NCBI RefSeq assembly: GCF_040513375.1
Contig: NZ_JBEVTG010000003.1
Coordinates: 1-64,000 of the forward strand
Direction of reading: 5' to 3'
DNA length: 64,000 nt
Source of the DNA: Flagellimonas_B algarum
GTDB taxonomy: Bacteria > Bacteroidota > Bacteroidia > Flavobacteriales > Flavobacteriaceae
Position 1 is the stretch's first letter. Every line of letters starts with the position of its first letter. The position numbers and the translations under genes were made by a program. A model generated the notes under the pieces. The model saw only the letters and a list, made by a program, of their open reading frames with translations. It did no database searches and was not told the DNA's origin. Shown piece after piece: positions 8,727 through 16,304 of this stretch.

Positions 8727-10001
8727 ATGGCAGCAGTTGATACACTGACTTCGCAAGAAGCCATTGCATTGGAAGATCAGTATGGGGCACACAATTATCA
8801 TCCTTTACCCGTTGTATTGAGCAGGGGGGGAGGTGTTTACGTTTGGGATGTCGAAGGCAAGAAGTACTTTGATTTCCTATCCGCTTATTCAGCGGTCAAT
8901 CAGGGGCATTGCCACCCGAAGATCATCAACGCTTTGAAAGACCAGGCCGAGCGATTGACCTTGACCTCAAGGGCGTTCTACAATGACCTATTGGGGCGCT
9001 ATGAACAATTTGCCACCTCCTTTTTCGGATTTGACAAATTATTGCCCATGAACACCGGGGCAGAAGCCGTTGAGACCGCATTGAAACTGGCCCGTAAATG
9101 GGGCTATGAGAAGAAAGGTATTCCAGCGAACCAAGCCAAGATCATTGTTTGTCACAACAATTTCCATGGACGGACTATTTCGATTATTTCAGCGTCGAAC
9201 GACCCTGTGGCTACCGAAAATTTCGGCCCGTTTACCCCAGGTATCGTTTCGATACCTTACGATGATATTGATGCCTTGAAAGCGGCATTGGAAGAGGACA
9301 ATGTCGCCGCATTTTTGGTAGAGCCTATTCAAGGGGAAGCTGGGGTTTACGTACCTGGCGAGAATTATATCAGTGAGGCACATGCCTTGTGCAAAGCTAA
9401 AAACGTATTGTTCATCGCCGACGAAGTACAGACCGGTATCGCAAGGACCGGTCGTTTACTGGCCAGTTGCGGAAACTGCAGCTGTTCGGATAAGAACTGT
9501 TCGGATACCCCGATGGTCAAACCCGATATACTGATTTTAGGCAAGGCGATCTCTGGAGGTGTTTTCCCGGTTTCAGCTGTTTTGGCAAACGATTCGATTA
9601 TGGAGGTCATCAAGCCTGGCAACCACGGTTCCACCTTTGGGGGCAACCCTTTGGCCTGTGCCGTGGCGATCGCTGCCCTCGAAGTGGTCCGGGATGAGCG
9701 TTTGGCTGAAAACGCCGATCGACTGGGTAGGCTTTTCCGCGCTGAAATGGAGAAACTGATCCAAGAAACCGAATTGGTCCGCCTGGTTAGGGGAAAGGGG
9801 TTGCTCAATGCAATCGTTATCAACGATACTGAAGAAAGTTCAACCGCTTGGGATATCTGTATGGCCTTGAAGGAAAATGGATTGTTGGCCAAACCCACCC
9901 ATGGGAACATCATCCGATTCGCGCCGCCTTTGGTCATGACCGAAGAAGAATTGCACGAATGTGTGGCGATCATCAGGAAGACCATTTTGGAATTCAAATA
10001 A
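8727..10001 (+). CDS. rocD: Ornithine--oxo-acid aminotransferase
   Basis: A 424-residue class III PLP-dependent aminotransferase that moves the delta-amino group of ornithine to 2-oxoglutarate, giving glutamate semialdehyde for proline or glutamate. Family marks are NTGAEAVETALKLARKWG (residues 109-126), NNFHGRT, FIADEVQTGIARTG (the PLP-ring Asp) and ILGKAISGG, with the PLP lysine at about residue 273. Between them is a cysteine-rich insert with Cys at about 248, 251, 253 and 258 (CGNCSCSDKNC), absent from most ornithine aminotransferases but, as I recall, present in several Flavobacteriaceae. It may bind metal or sense redox state. The gene stands alone, closed by a strong terminator. Confidence 0.92.
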   Translation: MAAVDTLTSQEAIALEDQYGAHNYHPLPVVLSRGGGVYVWDVEGKKYFDFLSAYSAVNQGHCHPKIINALKDQAERLTLTSRAFYNDLLGRYEQFATSFFGFDKLLPMNTGAEAVETALKLARKWGYEKKGIPANQAKIIVCHNNFHGRTISIISASNDPVATENFGPFTPGIVSIPYDDIDALKAALEEDNVAAFLVEPIQGEAGVYVPGENYISEAHALCKAKNVLFIADEVQTGIARTGRLLASCGNCSCSDKNCSDTPMVKPDILILGKAISGGVFPVSAVLANDSIMEVIKPGNHGSTFGGNPLACAVAIAALEVVRDERLAENADRLGRLFRAEMEKLIQETELVRLVRGKGLLNAIVINDTEESSTAWDICMALKENGLLAKPTHGNIIRFAPPLVMTEEELHECVAIIRKTILEFK

Positions 10002-10003
10002 TG

Positions 10004-10027
10004 AAAAATCCCCGAAAGGGGATTTTT
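10004..10027. terminator. Rho-independent terminator, bidirectional
   Basis: A perfect 10-bp stem (AAAAATCCCC / GGGGATTTTT) closed by a GAAA tetraloop, with A/T runs on both sides. It stops rocD on the plus strand and overlaps the end of the convergent M23 gene, so it can serve both. Confidence 0.85.
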
Positions 10028-10662
10028 TATTTGGGTAAAGCAGGATACATTACCCCAGATTGTAAGCTTCGTTCGTTCGGAATGGTATTTTTGAAGGTCA
10101 CCGGAAAAGAGGTGTAAGGCCAATTCGCTCCATAGGTAAATACCACGTGTAGGTGGGGATATCCTGCAAGGCCCGTATTGCCGCTGTACCCGATCAAGCC
10201 ACCCCGGGGTACCGTTTCCCCGACATTGACCACCGCCCCATTGTTGGTCAAGTGCATGTACCAGGCGTAGGTATCGTCTTGATGTTGCAACAACACGAAG
10301 TTGTTCGGAAAACCCCCGTCGATCCCACGTTCTTCAATAGCGATGACCACACCGCTGCGCGAAGCCACGATCCGTTGCCCGATGGGCATATTGACATCGA
10401 TCGCGAACATATCGGGGAGGCCCGCGCTATGGTAAGATCCATCGCAATGGCCCAGACCGATTACATACGATTCACCGATAGGATAGGGAAGGTAATAGGC
10501 CGAACTTTGCCAATCTGGATACTCGGCATCGGCACAATTTTGAATGTTCGGATTCAACCCGATATCCCCGGTTCCGTTCAATTCTTGCTTCCAGCCTTCA
10601 TCATCTTGCCAACAAGATGATAGGACGACCATGATGGTGAGCATGAAAATTTTTGACTTCAT
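10027..10662 (-). CDS. M23-family metallopeptidase lipoprotein
   Basis: A 211-residue predicted lipoprotein with lipobox VLSSC followed by WQDDEG, close to the acidic export signal of surface lipoproteins in this phylum. Residues about 80-185 form a lysostaphin-type (M23/LytM) fold: HSAGLPDMFAIDV supplies the first His and Asp zinc ligands and HLHVVF the later HxH pair; GYSGNTGLAG is the conserved glycine turn before it. All zinc ligands seem present, so it may cleave peptidoglycan cross-links or another peptide. It is much shorter than cell-division M23 proteins and lacks a coiled coil. It stands between rocD and an unrelated gene. Confidence 0.85.
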   Translation of the reverse strand: MKSKIFMLTIMVVLSSCWQDDEGWKQELNGTGDIGLNPNIQNCADAEYPDWQSSAYYLPYPIGESYVIGLGHCDGSYHSAGLPDMFAIDVNMPIGQRIVASRSGVVIAIEERGIDGGFPNNFVLLQHQDDTYAWYMHLTNNGAVVNVGETVPRGGLIGYSGNTGLAGYPHLHVVFTYGANWPYTSFPVTFKNTIPNERSLQSGVMYPALPK

Positions 10663-10672
10663 CGTTTTTGTC

Positions 10673-10680
10673 CAAAGCTA
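10673..10680 (-). promoter_or_regulatory. -7 element for the M23 gene
   Basis: On the minus strand TAGCTTTG fits TAnnTTTG and lies 11 bp from the ATG at 10662. The -33 position has no good TTG. Confidence 0.35.
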
Positions 10681-10732
10681 ACGCCAGACCCTGCAAAAGG
10701 CGTCTCTTTGTATAGGGAAAACAAGAAAAGTA

Positions 10733-12040
10733 TTAGGGCGACGTCCTTCCTGAACCACCTTTTTTGCGGCGGAGCTGCCTTTGGATTTTCCGGATGGCCG
10801 ATTCGATGGACTTTTCCGGTTCGATGATGTTGTATTCGCCCCAAAAATCAGGGTCCGAAAACCCGACAGCCTCATCACTTAGAATGATCGATTTCCGAAT
10901 CCGTTCCTTTGATTTCGGATAGTCACCCTTGATATTTTTCTTCCAATCGGTAACGGCCATTTCAGCGGACATGCTATAGACCGAGTTGAATAATTTGTCT
11001 TTCCAATCGACCTTGAATTCGAGCAATACATTGCTGTAACCATAGTACCATCTATCGTCTTTATTGCGATAATCGACCCGATACGCCACCTCGGTTGGCC
11101 AGACATCGACATTCGAGGGTTTTTTACGGACAAACAAGCGTGCAGCCAGGTTTCGATTCGTGATATTCAGTTTATACACGGCACTGCGCAGCGATTTCTG
11201 TTCGACATCGATATACAATTTTCCATAGTACAAGGGTTCGATGATACTTTCATGTTGTTTGAAATCAATGATGTAGATCAAGCGGTCATTGATAAAGGTG
11301 CTGCGGTCAAAACTAAATACATATTCGTCGATGGTACCACCGGCGAAAATGTACTCGGGGTATTTCATGATATCGACATATAGGGCATTGAAGGGCCCGC
11401 CCTGCAATTTTAATGCAACGGTGTCCAACTTGCTGTAGTCGGTGCTTTTCCTAGCCTTGAACAATTGTACCACATCGCGTTTTGATGAGGCATACGGGGT
11501 TTTATAGATGTTGACCACAGCTTCCGATAAGGATACGTTTCGGCGACGTCTTTTGATCGTCTCTCGGTAAAACGCCGTCATTAGGGTAGGGTCTTTGAAA
11601 TAGTTCTCACCCCGTCTGTTGAGCACCTCGCGAACCAACGAACCTGCATTCTTGGGGGCTTTGATATCGAATTCATCCAATTGCGTCACGGCTATTGAAA
11701 GTTCGATCTTGTTCTTGTCTTTTTTTAAAGAACGCAGGGCCAAGGTTTTGCTTGAATGTCCTAAAAATGAAAAAGTAACTTGGCCTTCGGTAATCGAAAC
11801 AGGTACTTTCAACAGAAATTCACCTTCGGTATTCGATATGGTACTGATGTTGGTTCCTTCAATGGTAATTGTAGCAAATACAAGGGGTTTGCCACTTTGG
11901 GCCTCGGTCACTTTCCCTTTGTAAGACGTGAATTCCTGATCCTCTACTTGAATTCCGAAGACCGGTGCCACCAAGAAGGCCAATAAAACTAAAAGAAATC
12001 CGTCCTTTCGCATCATCAATACTGGTTTCATAGCGCGCAT
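10733..12040 (-). CDS. Carboxypeptidase-regulatory-like domain protein
   Basis: Begun at the ATG at 12040 (MRAMKPVLMMRKDG; ATGs at 12031 and 12016 also possible, open frame to 12100) this is about 435 residues with a signal peptide ending after VFG. Residues about 35-115 form a CarboxypepD_reg-like beta-sandwich (GKVTEAQSGKPLVFATI, NTEGEFLLKVP), the same domain found at the N-terminus of TonB-dependent receptors, but there is no plug or barrel. The remainder (about 120-400) is a beta-rich region common in Bacteroidota outer-membrane-associated proteins, and the tail is strongly basic (RKIQRQLRRKKGG). Probably periplasmic or outer-membrane; its partner is unknown. Confidence 0.75.
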   Translation of the reverse strand: MRAMKPVLMMRKDGFLLVLLAFLVAPVFGIQVEDQEFTSYKGKVTEAQSGKPLVFATITIEGTNISTISNTEGEFLLKVPVSITEGQVTFSFLGHSSKTLALRSLKKDKNKIELSIAVTQLDEFDIKAPKNAGSLVREVLNRRGENYFKDPTLMTAFYRETIKRRRRNVSLSEAVVNIYKTPYASSKRDVVQLFKARKSTDYSKLDTVALKLQGGPFNALYVDIMKYPEYIFAGGTIDEYVFSFDRSTFINDRLIYIIDFKQHESIIEPLYYGKLYIDVEQKSLRSAVYKLNITNRNLAARLFVRKKPSNVDVWPTEVAYRVDYRNKDDRWYYGYSNVLLEFKVDWKDKLFNSVYSMSAEMAVTDWKKNIKGDYPKSKERIRKSIILSDEAVGFSDPDFWGEYNIIEPEKSIESAIRKIQRQLRRKKGGSGRTSP

Positions 12041-12123
12041 TTGGTTCGATTTTTTCGTTAACCCTTTCAAGATCACAGGGTTTCCACTAAAATAATCCAT
12101 ATTGGAGTATTGGTTGCCAACTT

Positions 12124-12139
12124 TTGTAACGCATTACAA
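12124..12139. repeat. TTGTAA-N4-TTACAA inverted repeat
   Basis: A perfect 6-bp dyad with a 4-bp centre sits just past the end of the AraC gene and about 85 bp upstream of the start chosen for the carboxypeptidase-regulatory-like gene. It has no T-run, so it is more like an operator than a terminator. Short A/T-rich dyads arise by chance, hence the low score. Confidence 0.25.
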
Positions 12140-12156
12140 GATTTAACACTTCTTTG

Positions 12157-13263
12157 TCAAGATGCTTTGCGCTGTTTGAGGTATTCGGAAGGATTTTGAT
12201 TTTCGAACTTTTTGAAGGCTTTATAGAAGGAAGCACGATTGTTGAACCCAACGTCATAGGCAATTTGCGTAATGTTGCTGTCATTGTCGCGCATAGCGAC
12301 CAAGAGGACCTTGGCGGCATTGATGCGATGTCGGTTTACATAATCGAAAAAGGAAAGGTTGAAATGTTGGTTGATGACCTGCGAGGTATGGTTTCTGGAA
12401 AGCTTTAAGAGGTCGGCTACATCGTTCAATCGAAGCGTACTTTGTAGAAAAAGTTGCCGTTCGTCCATCAAGGTTTCCAGTTTCTTTTTCTTTTCCAGTG
12501 AAACGGCTTGTGAAAGTCCTGCTTTCCTGTATTTGACAAAAGGGACGATCTCTTTGAGGGGCTTACCCTCGAATACTTCAGGTTGTATAAAACCGAAAAA
12601 GGCCAAAGCGCCTATAAAAAGGACGATGACGGTATCGACTAAGTAATCGTAGCCTGGGTCCATCCACCCGAATCGTGTGAAAACGATATAGCTTGAAAAC
12701 GCCAAGACAAATCCCAAATACGAGCCTAGAAACCATTTGAGCCAGTTGTTTTCACGAAACCCGGAAACACGTGACGGTCCGAATCGCACAAAAGTCAAGA
12801 CGGCATAGAAAAACATCAAAAATTGGACGACCCAAATACTTCCTTTCGGGATCCAGGTGTGTTCGGCAAAGGTTCCTTGTTGCAGCACATCAAGCTTTTC
12901 CATAGTACCCAAGGTGTAGAACGGAAGGTTGAGCACCACAATGGCCACGATAGGTATGAGAAAGAATCCATCGGTTTTGCGAAATCGACCATGTCCATGG
13001 ATGTGGCGTACATACCAAAATACCAATGGCCCATAAGTAATCCAAATGGGAAAATCGCTAAACGTGAAATGGACGAACTCATGGGTGGTCAAATACCCCG
13101 ACCAGTACAGACATTTGTAGAGTAGTTCATAGGCAAACAGCAAAGTATACACCCCTAAAAGCCTATTCGCGAAGCGCTGCCCCTTCTTTTTGAAAAAGAA
13201 CAATACCCCCAAACCAATGCCGGCAAACGCGAAAAATAAAAATACGATGATATGCCAAGCCAT
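12157..13263 (-). CDS. Membrane-bound AraC-family transcriptional regulator
   Basis: A 368-residue protein whose N-terminal 225 residues hold about seven membrane helices (starting AWHIIVFLFFAFAGIG) and whose C-terminal 100 residues are an AraC/XylS double helix-turn-helix: LNDVADLLKLSRNHTSQVIN is the first HTH and ITQIAYDVGFNNRASFYKAF the second, ending NPSEYLKQRK. This architecture is frequent in Flavobacteria; the membrane part is thought to sense a signal and position the DNA-binding part at the membrane. The ligand is unknown. No obvious target operon is adjacent, though the inverted repeat after its end could be a site. Confidence 0.88.
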   Translation of the reverse strand: MAWHIIVFLFFAFAGIGLGVLFFFKKKGQRFANRLLGVYTLLFAYELLYKCLYWSGYLTTHEFVHFTFSDFPIWITYGPLVFWYVRHIHGHGRFRKTDGFFLIPIVAIVVLNLPFYTLGTMEKLDVLQQGTFAEHTWIPKGSIWVVQFLMFFYAVLTFVRFGPSRVSGFRENNWLKWFLGSYLGFVLAFSSYIVFTRFGWMDPGYDYLVDTVIVLFIGALAFFGFIQPEVFEGKPLKEIVPFVKYRKAGLSQAVSLEKKKKLETLMDERQLFLQSTLRLNDVADLLKLSRNHTSQVINQHFNLSFFDYVNRHRINAAKVLLVAMRDNDSNITQIAYDVGFNNRASFYKAFKKFENQNPSEYLKQRKAS

Positions 13264-13282
13264 ATCCGGTGCTTTATACTGT

Positions 13283-13290
13283 CAAAGATA
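13283..13290 (-). promoter_or_regulatory. -7 element for the AraC-family gene
   Basis: TATCTTTG on the minus strand fits TAnnTTTG and lies 19 bp before the ATG at 13263. It lies inside a GGTGCT/AGCACC dyad (13268-13298). Confidence 0.4.
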
Positions 13291-13354
13291 ATAGCACCTA
13301 GGCACCGATTGTCTCTTAGTGTAGGGATTTACCTTTGGTCTTGTTTTTAAGGGC

Positions 13355-13738
13355 TTAGCTTTCATATAATTCAAGGGGTAAATCGTCGGGATCGGCGAAA
13401 AACGTAAACCGCTTTTCCGTGATTTCATCGGTACGGATCGGTTCACAAGACACCCCCAGGGCACGTAACCTTTCTACCTCCGCCTCAAGATCATCAACTT
13501 GAAAGGCGAGGTGCCGAAGCCCGCAAGCCTCAGGTCTTGAAGTCCTTTTCGGTGGATGGGGAAACGAAAACAATTCGATGGCATATGTGCCGTTGACCGA
13601 TAGATCCAGTTTATACGAATTTCGTTCGGCACGGAAAGTTTCCTCAATGATGTCGAACCCTAGGATTTCGGTATAGAACTTTTTTGAAACCTGGTAATCG
13701 GAACAAATGATGGCAATATGATGTACCCCACGAATCAT
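13355..13738 (-). CDS. VOC-superfamily protein, YaeR/GloA2 type
   Basis: The ATG at 13738 gives a 127-residue vicinal-oxygen-chelate protein (MIRGVHHIAIICSDY). It closely follows E. coli YaeR (GloA2): HHIAI with the first metal His, FYTEILGFDII, AIELFSFPHPPKR, EACGLRHLAFQVDDL with the second His, and the C-terminal DLPLELYE with the metal Glu. YaeR is a glyoxalase-I-like protein whose physiological substrate is not settled. The start is 4 bp beyond the stop of the M14 peptidase gene, so the two are one transcript; a stretch of open frame further upstream lies inside that gene and is not used. Confidence 0.88.
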   Translation of the reverse strand: MIRGVHHIAIICSDYQVSKKFYTEILGFDIIEETFRAERNSYKLDLSVNGTYAIELFSFPHPPKRTSRPEACGLRHLAFQVDDLEAEVERLRALGVSCEPIRTDEITEKRFTFFADPDDLPLELYES

Positions 13739-13742
13739 CTTG

Positions 13743-16187
13743 TCAATTGAGCATGAACAATGCATTCGCGAAGAACAGCTTGCCATTCTCCCAAAAACCC
13801 CGGAACAAGGGGTTGTCGACCATGTAGACCACTTGCCCACCACCATACGACTCTACTGCGTAGACCACGGTCTTCTCGATTTTTTTCTGGGCATTGCTGC
13901 CTGCAAAACCGGAAACGGGTGTGGTTCCCTCTTCCAAATAAGCCACATTGCCTTGCGAAAGATAGGAATAGGAGTCGCTACCGAGCTTTAGGGTGAAATA
14001 GCTATTGCCATACCCATAGGCCAACGGATGCGTATTGTCGACCTTGGTCTTGAAAATCGCCCCGGTAATCGCATTCTTCATTCGTTCGCGACGGGTTTTG
14101 CTGAACGCCATCGGAGTATTATCCTCACTTTGGGCTTCCGACGATTTGGTTTGGATGCCAAAACCATCGTCACCGTCGATTCCACGTATGGCACCGCCCA
14201 TAGCGATGAGGTTTCCGCCATTGGAGACCCATTCCTTGAGTTCACCAAGCGCATCCGCATCGAAATACCCACCATACCGACCTCCAGGAAGGATCAAGGC
14301 GTCATATGAAGAAAGATCGACCCGTTCAAAATACTCGGCATCGATTACGGTTACGGGAAAGCCCAATTGCTGTTCGAAAAAGTGCCAAACCTCCCCAAAA
14401 CGTAAGGTTGATGTAGGCCCTCCTGATAGGATGGCGACTTTCGGCTTATCGATCATTTGTACAAAAGGAGAACCGAAGTCCTTGCCACTATCTACAAATC
14501 CCGTAGTAACGGCGTGCAATTCCTTTTGATGTTCTTTGGCAATACGGTTTAAGGAGGTTAAATAGGATTTGGCCCCCATATTATCCGATTTCGTAATGAT
14601 CAAACTGCCGCGCTGGTATTGTTTCCCTTCGAGGCTGAAGGGGGCATGTGCCGTTCTCACACGAATTCCTTCCTTCAATAGGGCAGCTAAAAATCGGGCA
14701 TCGTCCATGCTATTCCAATCACCGACATGGGCAAAGGCCGGCTGTACCCCAAATGACCCTTGCGACCCGTTAGATGCAACCGTGGGCAGCTGTGTGGTCG
14801 AGGCAATGGCTTGTAAGCCATAGGCATAGGGTAACGACCAGGCCGTAATATCATAAGTGAGCGAGTCTTGCAACTTGGCATTCGGTTCAAAAAGGACCTT
14901 CACCAGAGTCCCTTTCTTTTGGTCGGTTGAAATGATCAAATCGTTGGCATCGGTTCGCATGGTACCGTTACTTCCGGTAGCATAATTGAACCCTTTTGCG
15001 GTGCCATTGGCCGCGCGATCGAACTCGATTTCGTGCTTGGCCAATAAAGCCTCCAACATCTTGATCTTATCGGCATTCCCTTTCAATACATAGCTCTTGT
15101 ATTTAAAAGATCGATCGCTATAGAATTTTTTGAATTCCGAATTCAAGGTGGCCACATTCTGTGAAGCCACTTCAACGGTAGAAAGTCCGGTGGTATGGTG
15201 ATGGGCAATGCGATCCTTTAAGGTCAGGGTGTCCCCGATTTGGGTCAATATCCCTAGTCCCGCGCGTCCACTACCGCCTTGCTCATAGGTCATCCCAATG
15301 GAGCCATTGTACATCGGGTAGGTATCCCCATAACTGGGATAAAAGAGATCAAAGAACTCTTTGGTAAAGTAAAACCATCCCTTGGCGTCGAAATACCGTG
15401 CATGGTTTTTTCCTATCGTCACCTGAAAATCGCGCTGGAAATCGGTGATCACTTCGTGATAAGGTTCGGCCGCTGGGGCAAAATAATAGGGGTTGTTGAC
15501 ACCTTGCTCATGAAAATCGACATGGATATGGGGCAACCAGTTGTTAAAATGTTTGATGCGTTGTTGGCTTTCGATCTGCGTCAACCACGCCCAATCCCTA
15601 TTTAAATCGAACATATAATGGTTACTTCGACCGCTCAGCCACCCTTCATGGTGCTCAATGCTGTTCGGATCGATTTGGTATGGCATATTCTGCTTCTGGT
15701 TATACCAATTGACATAGCGGTCCCTTCCGTCAGGATTGATACAGGGATCCATGATCACCACGGTATGCTCCAAATAAGCGCTCTTTTCGGTGAGCAGCTC
15801 ATAAATGGTCTGCATTGATGCTTCCGAGCTTACACTTTCATTTCCATGAACGTTGTAGCTCAACCATACGATCGCTTTATCCGAATTGCCTTCGGATTCG
15901 GTCGATTTTAAATGCGCCTCGCGAATCGCTTCTAGATTGGAGAGATTGCTTGCGGTCGAAACATAGGCGAGTAGGAGGCGACGCCCTTCATTGGTGCGCC
16001 CGTATTCTACCAGCTGAACCCGATCCGAGGCCTGTGCTGCCAAGTATTCATAATAATCGACCACTTGGTGGTGTCTTGAAAACAGGGTGCCCAATTCATA
16101 GCCCAGAAAGTCCGATGGGGATTTCAGGTCTTGGGCGGTCAATACGAGGGTAAATAAGGATAGGACGAACGGTAAAAATCGCTTCAT
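13743..16187 (-). CDS. M14-family zinc carboxypeptidase with C-terminal amidotransferase-like domain
   Basis: The ATG at 16187 (MKRFLPFVLS) gives 814 residues with a signal peptide ending LTAQ. The M14 domain spans about residues 25-330: VHGNES supplies zinc ligands His114 and Glu117, VDFHEQG the third zinc His, RDWAW the substrate-binding Arg region, and MTYEQGG the catalytic Glu. Residues about 600-790 resemble a class I glutamine-amidotransferase/DJ-1-like fold (KVAILSGGPTS, YDALILPGG) but show no nucleophilic Cys at the elbow, so that domain is probably binding-only. It is secreted or periplasmic and likely trims peptides for nutrition. The gene is followed at 4 bp by the YaeR-like gene. 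Confidence 0.88.
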   Translation of the reverse strand: MKRFLPFVLSLFTLVLTAQDLKSPSDFLGYELGTLFSRHHQVVDYYEYLAAQASDRVQLVEYGRTNEGRRLLLAYVSTASNLSNLEAIREAHLKSTESEGNSDKAIVWLSYNVHGNESVSSEASMQTIYELLTEKSAYLEHTVVIMDPCINPDGRDRYVNWYNQKQNMPYQIDPNSIEHHEGWLSGRSNHYMFDLNRDWAWLTQIESQQRIKHFNNWLPHIHVDFHEQGVNNPYYFAPAAEPYHEVITDFQRDFQVTIGKNHARYFDAKGWFYFTKEFFDLFYPSYGDTYPMYNGSIGMTYEQGGSGRAGLGILTQIGDTLTLKDRIAHHHTTGLSTVEVASQNVATLNSEFKKFYSDRSFKYKSYVLKGNADKIKMLEALLAKHEIEFDRAANGTAKGFNYATGSNGTMRTDANDLIISTDQKKGTLVKVLFEPNAKLQDSLTYDITAWSLPYAYGLQAIASTTQLPTVASNGSQGSFGVQPAFAHVGDWNSMDDARFLAALLKEGIRVRTAHAPFSLEGKQYQRGSLIITKSDNMGAKSYLTSLNRIAKEHQKELHAVTTGFVDSGKDFGSPFVQMIDKPKVAILSGGPTSTLRFGEVWHFFEQQLGFPVTVIDAEYFERVDLSSYDALILPGGRYGGYFDADALGELKEWVSNGGNLIAMGGAIRGIDGDDGFGIQTKSSEAQSEDNTPMAFSKTRRERMKNAITGAIFKTKVDNTHPLAYGYGNSYFTLKLGSDSYSYLSQGNVAYLEEGTTPVSGFAGSNAQKKIEKTVVYAVESYGGGQVVYMVDNPLFRGFWENGKLFFANALFMLN

Positions 16188-16210
16188 AGGTGGTGGATTG
16201 TGTAAGAATC

Positions 16211-16240
16211 CAAATCTAAAGAAAATTCGTGGGTATGCAA
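16211..16240 (-). promoter_or_regulatory. Promoter of the M14 peptidase gene
   Basis: On the minus strand TTG (16240-16238), a 19-bp spacer, and TAGATTTG (16218-16211) match the Bacteroidota consensus. Transcription would start near 16207, leaving a leader of about 20 nt. Confidence 0.6.
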
Positions 16241-16252
16241 TTAACGAATTTT
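16222..16252. promoter_or_regulatory. 9-bp inverted repeat over the M14/bshC divergent promoters
   Basis: AAAATTCGT (16222-16230) and ACGAATTTT (16244-16252) are perfect complements 13 bp apart, with half-site centres 22 bp apart, about two helical turns. One arm lies in the spacer of the M14 promoter and the other just upstream of its -33, and the whole dyad is near the -33 region of bshC. This suits a dimeric repressor or activator of both genes; no regulator can be named. Confidence 0.45.
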
Positions 16253-16277
16253 TAGGAATGGTCAAAAGGAAGAGACT

Positions 16278-16285
16278 TATCTTTA
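16278..16285 (+). promoter_or_regulatory. Possible -7 element for bshC
   Basis: TATCTTTA differs from TAnnTTTG only at the last base and lies 19 bp before the bshC ATG. No clear -33 TTG. Confidence 0.3.
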
Positions 16286-16304
16286 GGCACCTATTTAAGA
16301 GTTG

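Noticed and set aside
9365..10123. Open frame of 252 codons antisense to rocD and overlapping the next gene
   Set aside because: Rich in Ser and Ile in a manner typical of antisense reading and it runs through the terminator hairpin.
10153..10620. Open frame of 155 codons antisense to the M23 gene
   Set aside because: The M23 zinc ligands show the minus strand is the coding one.
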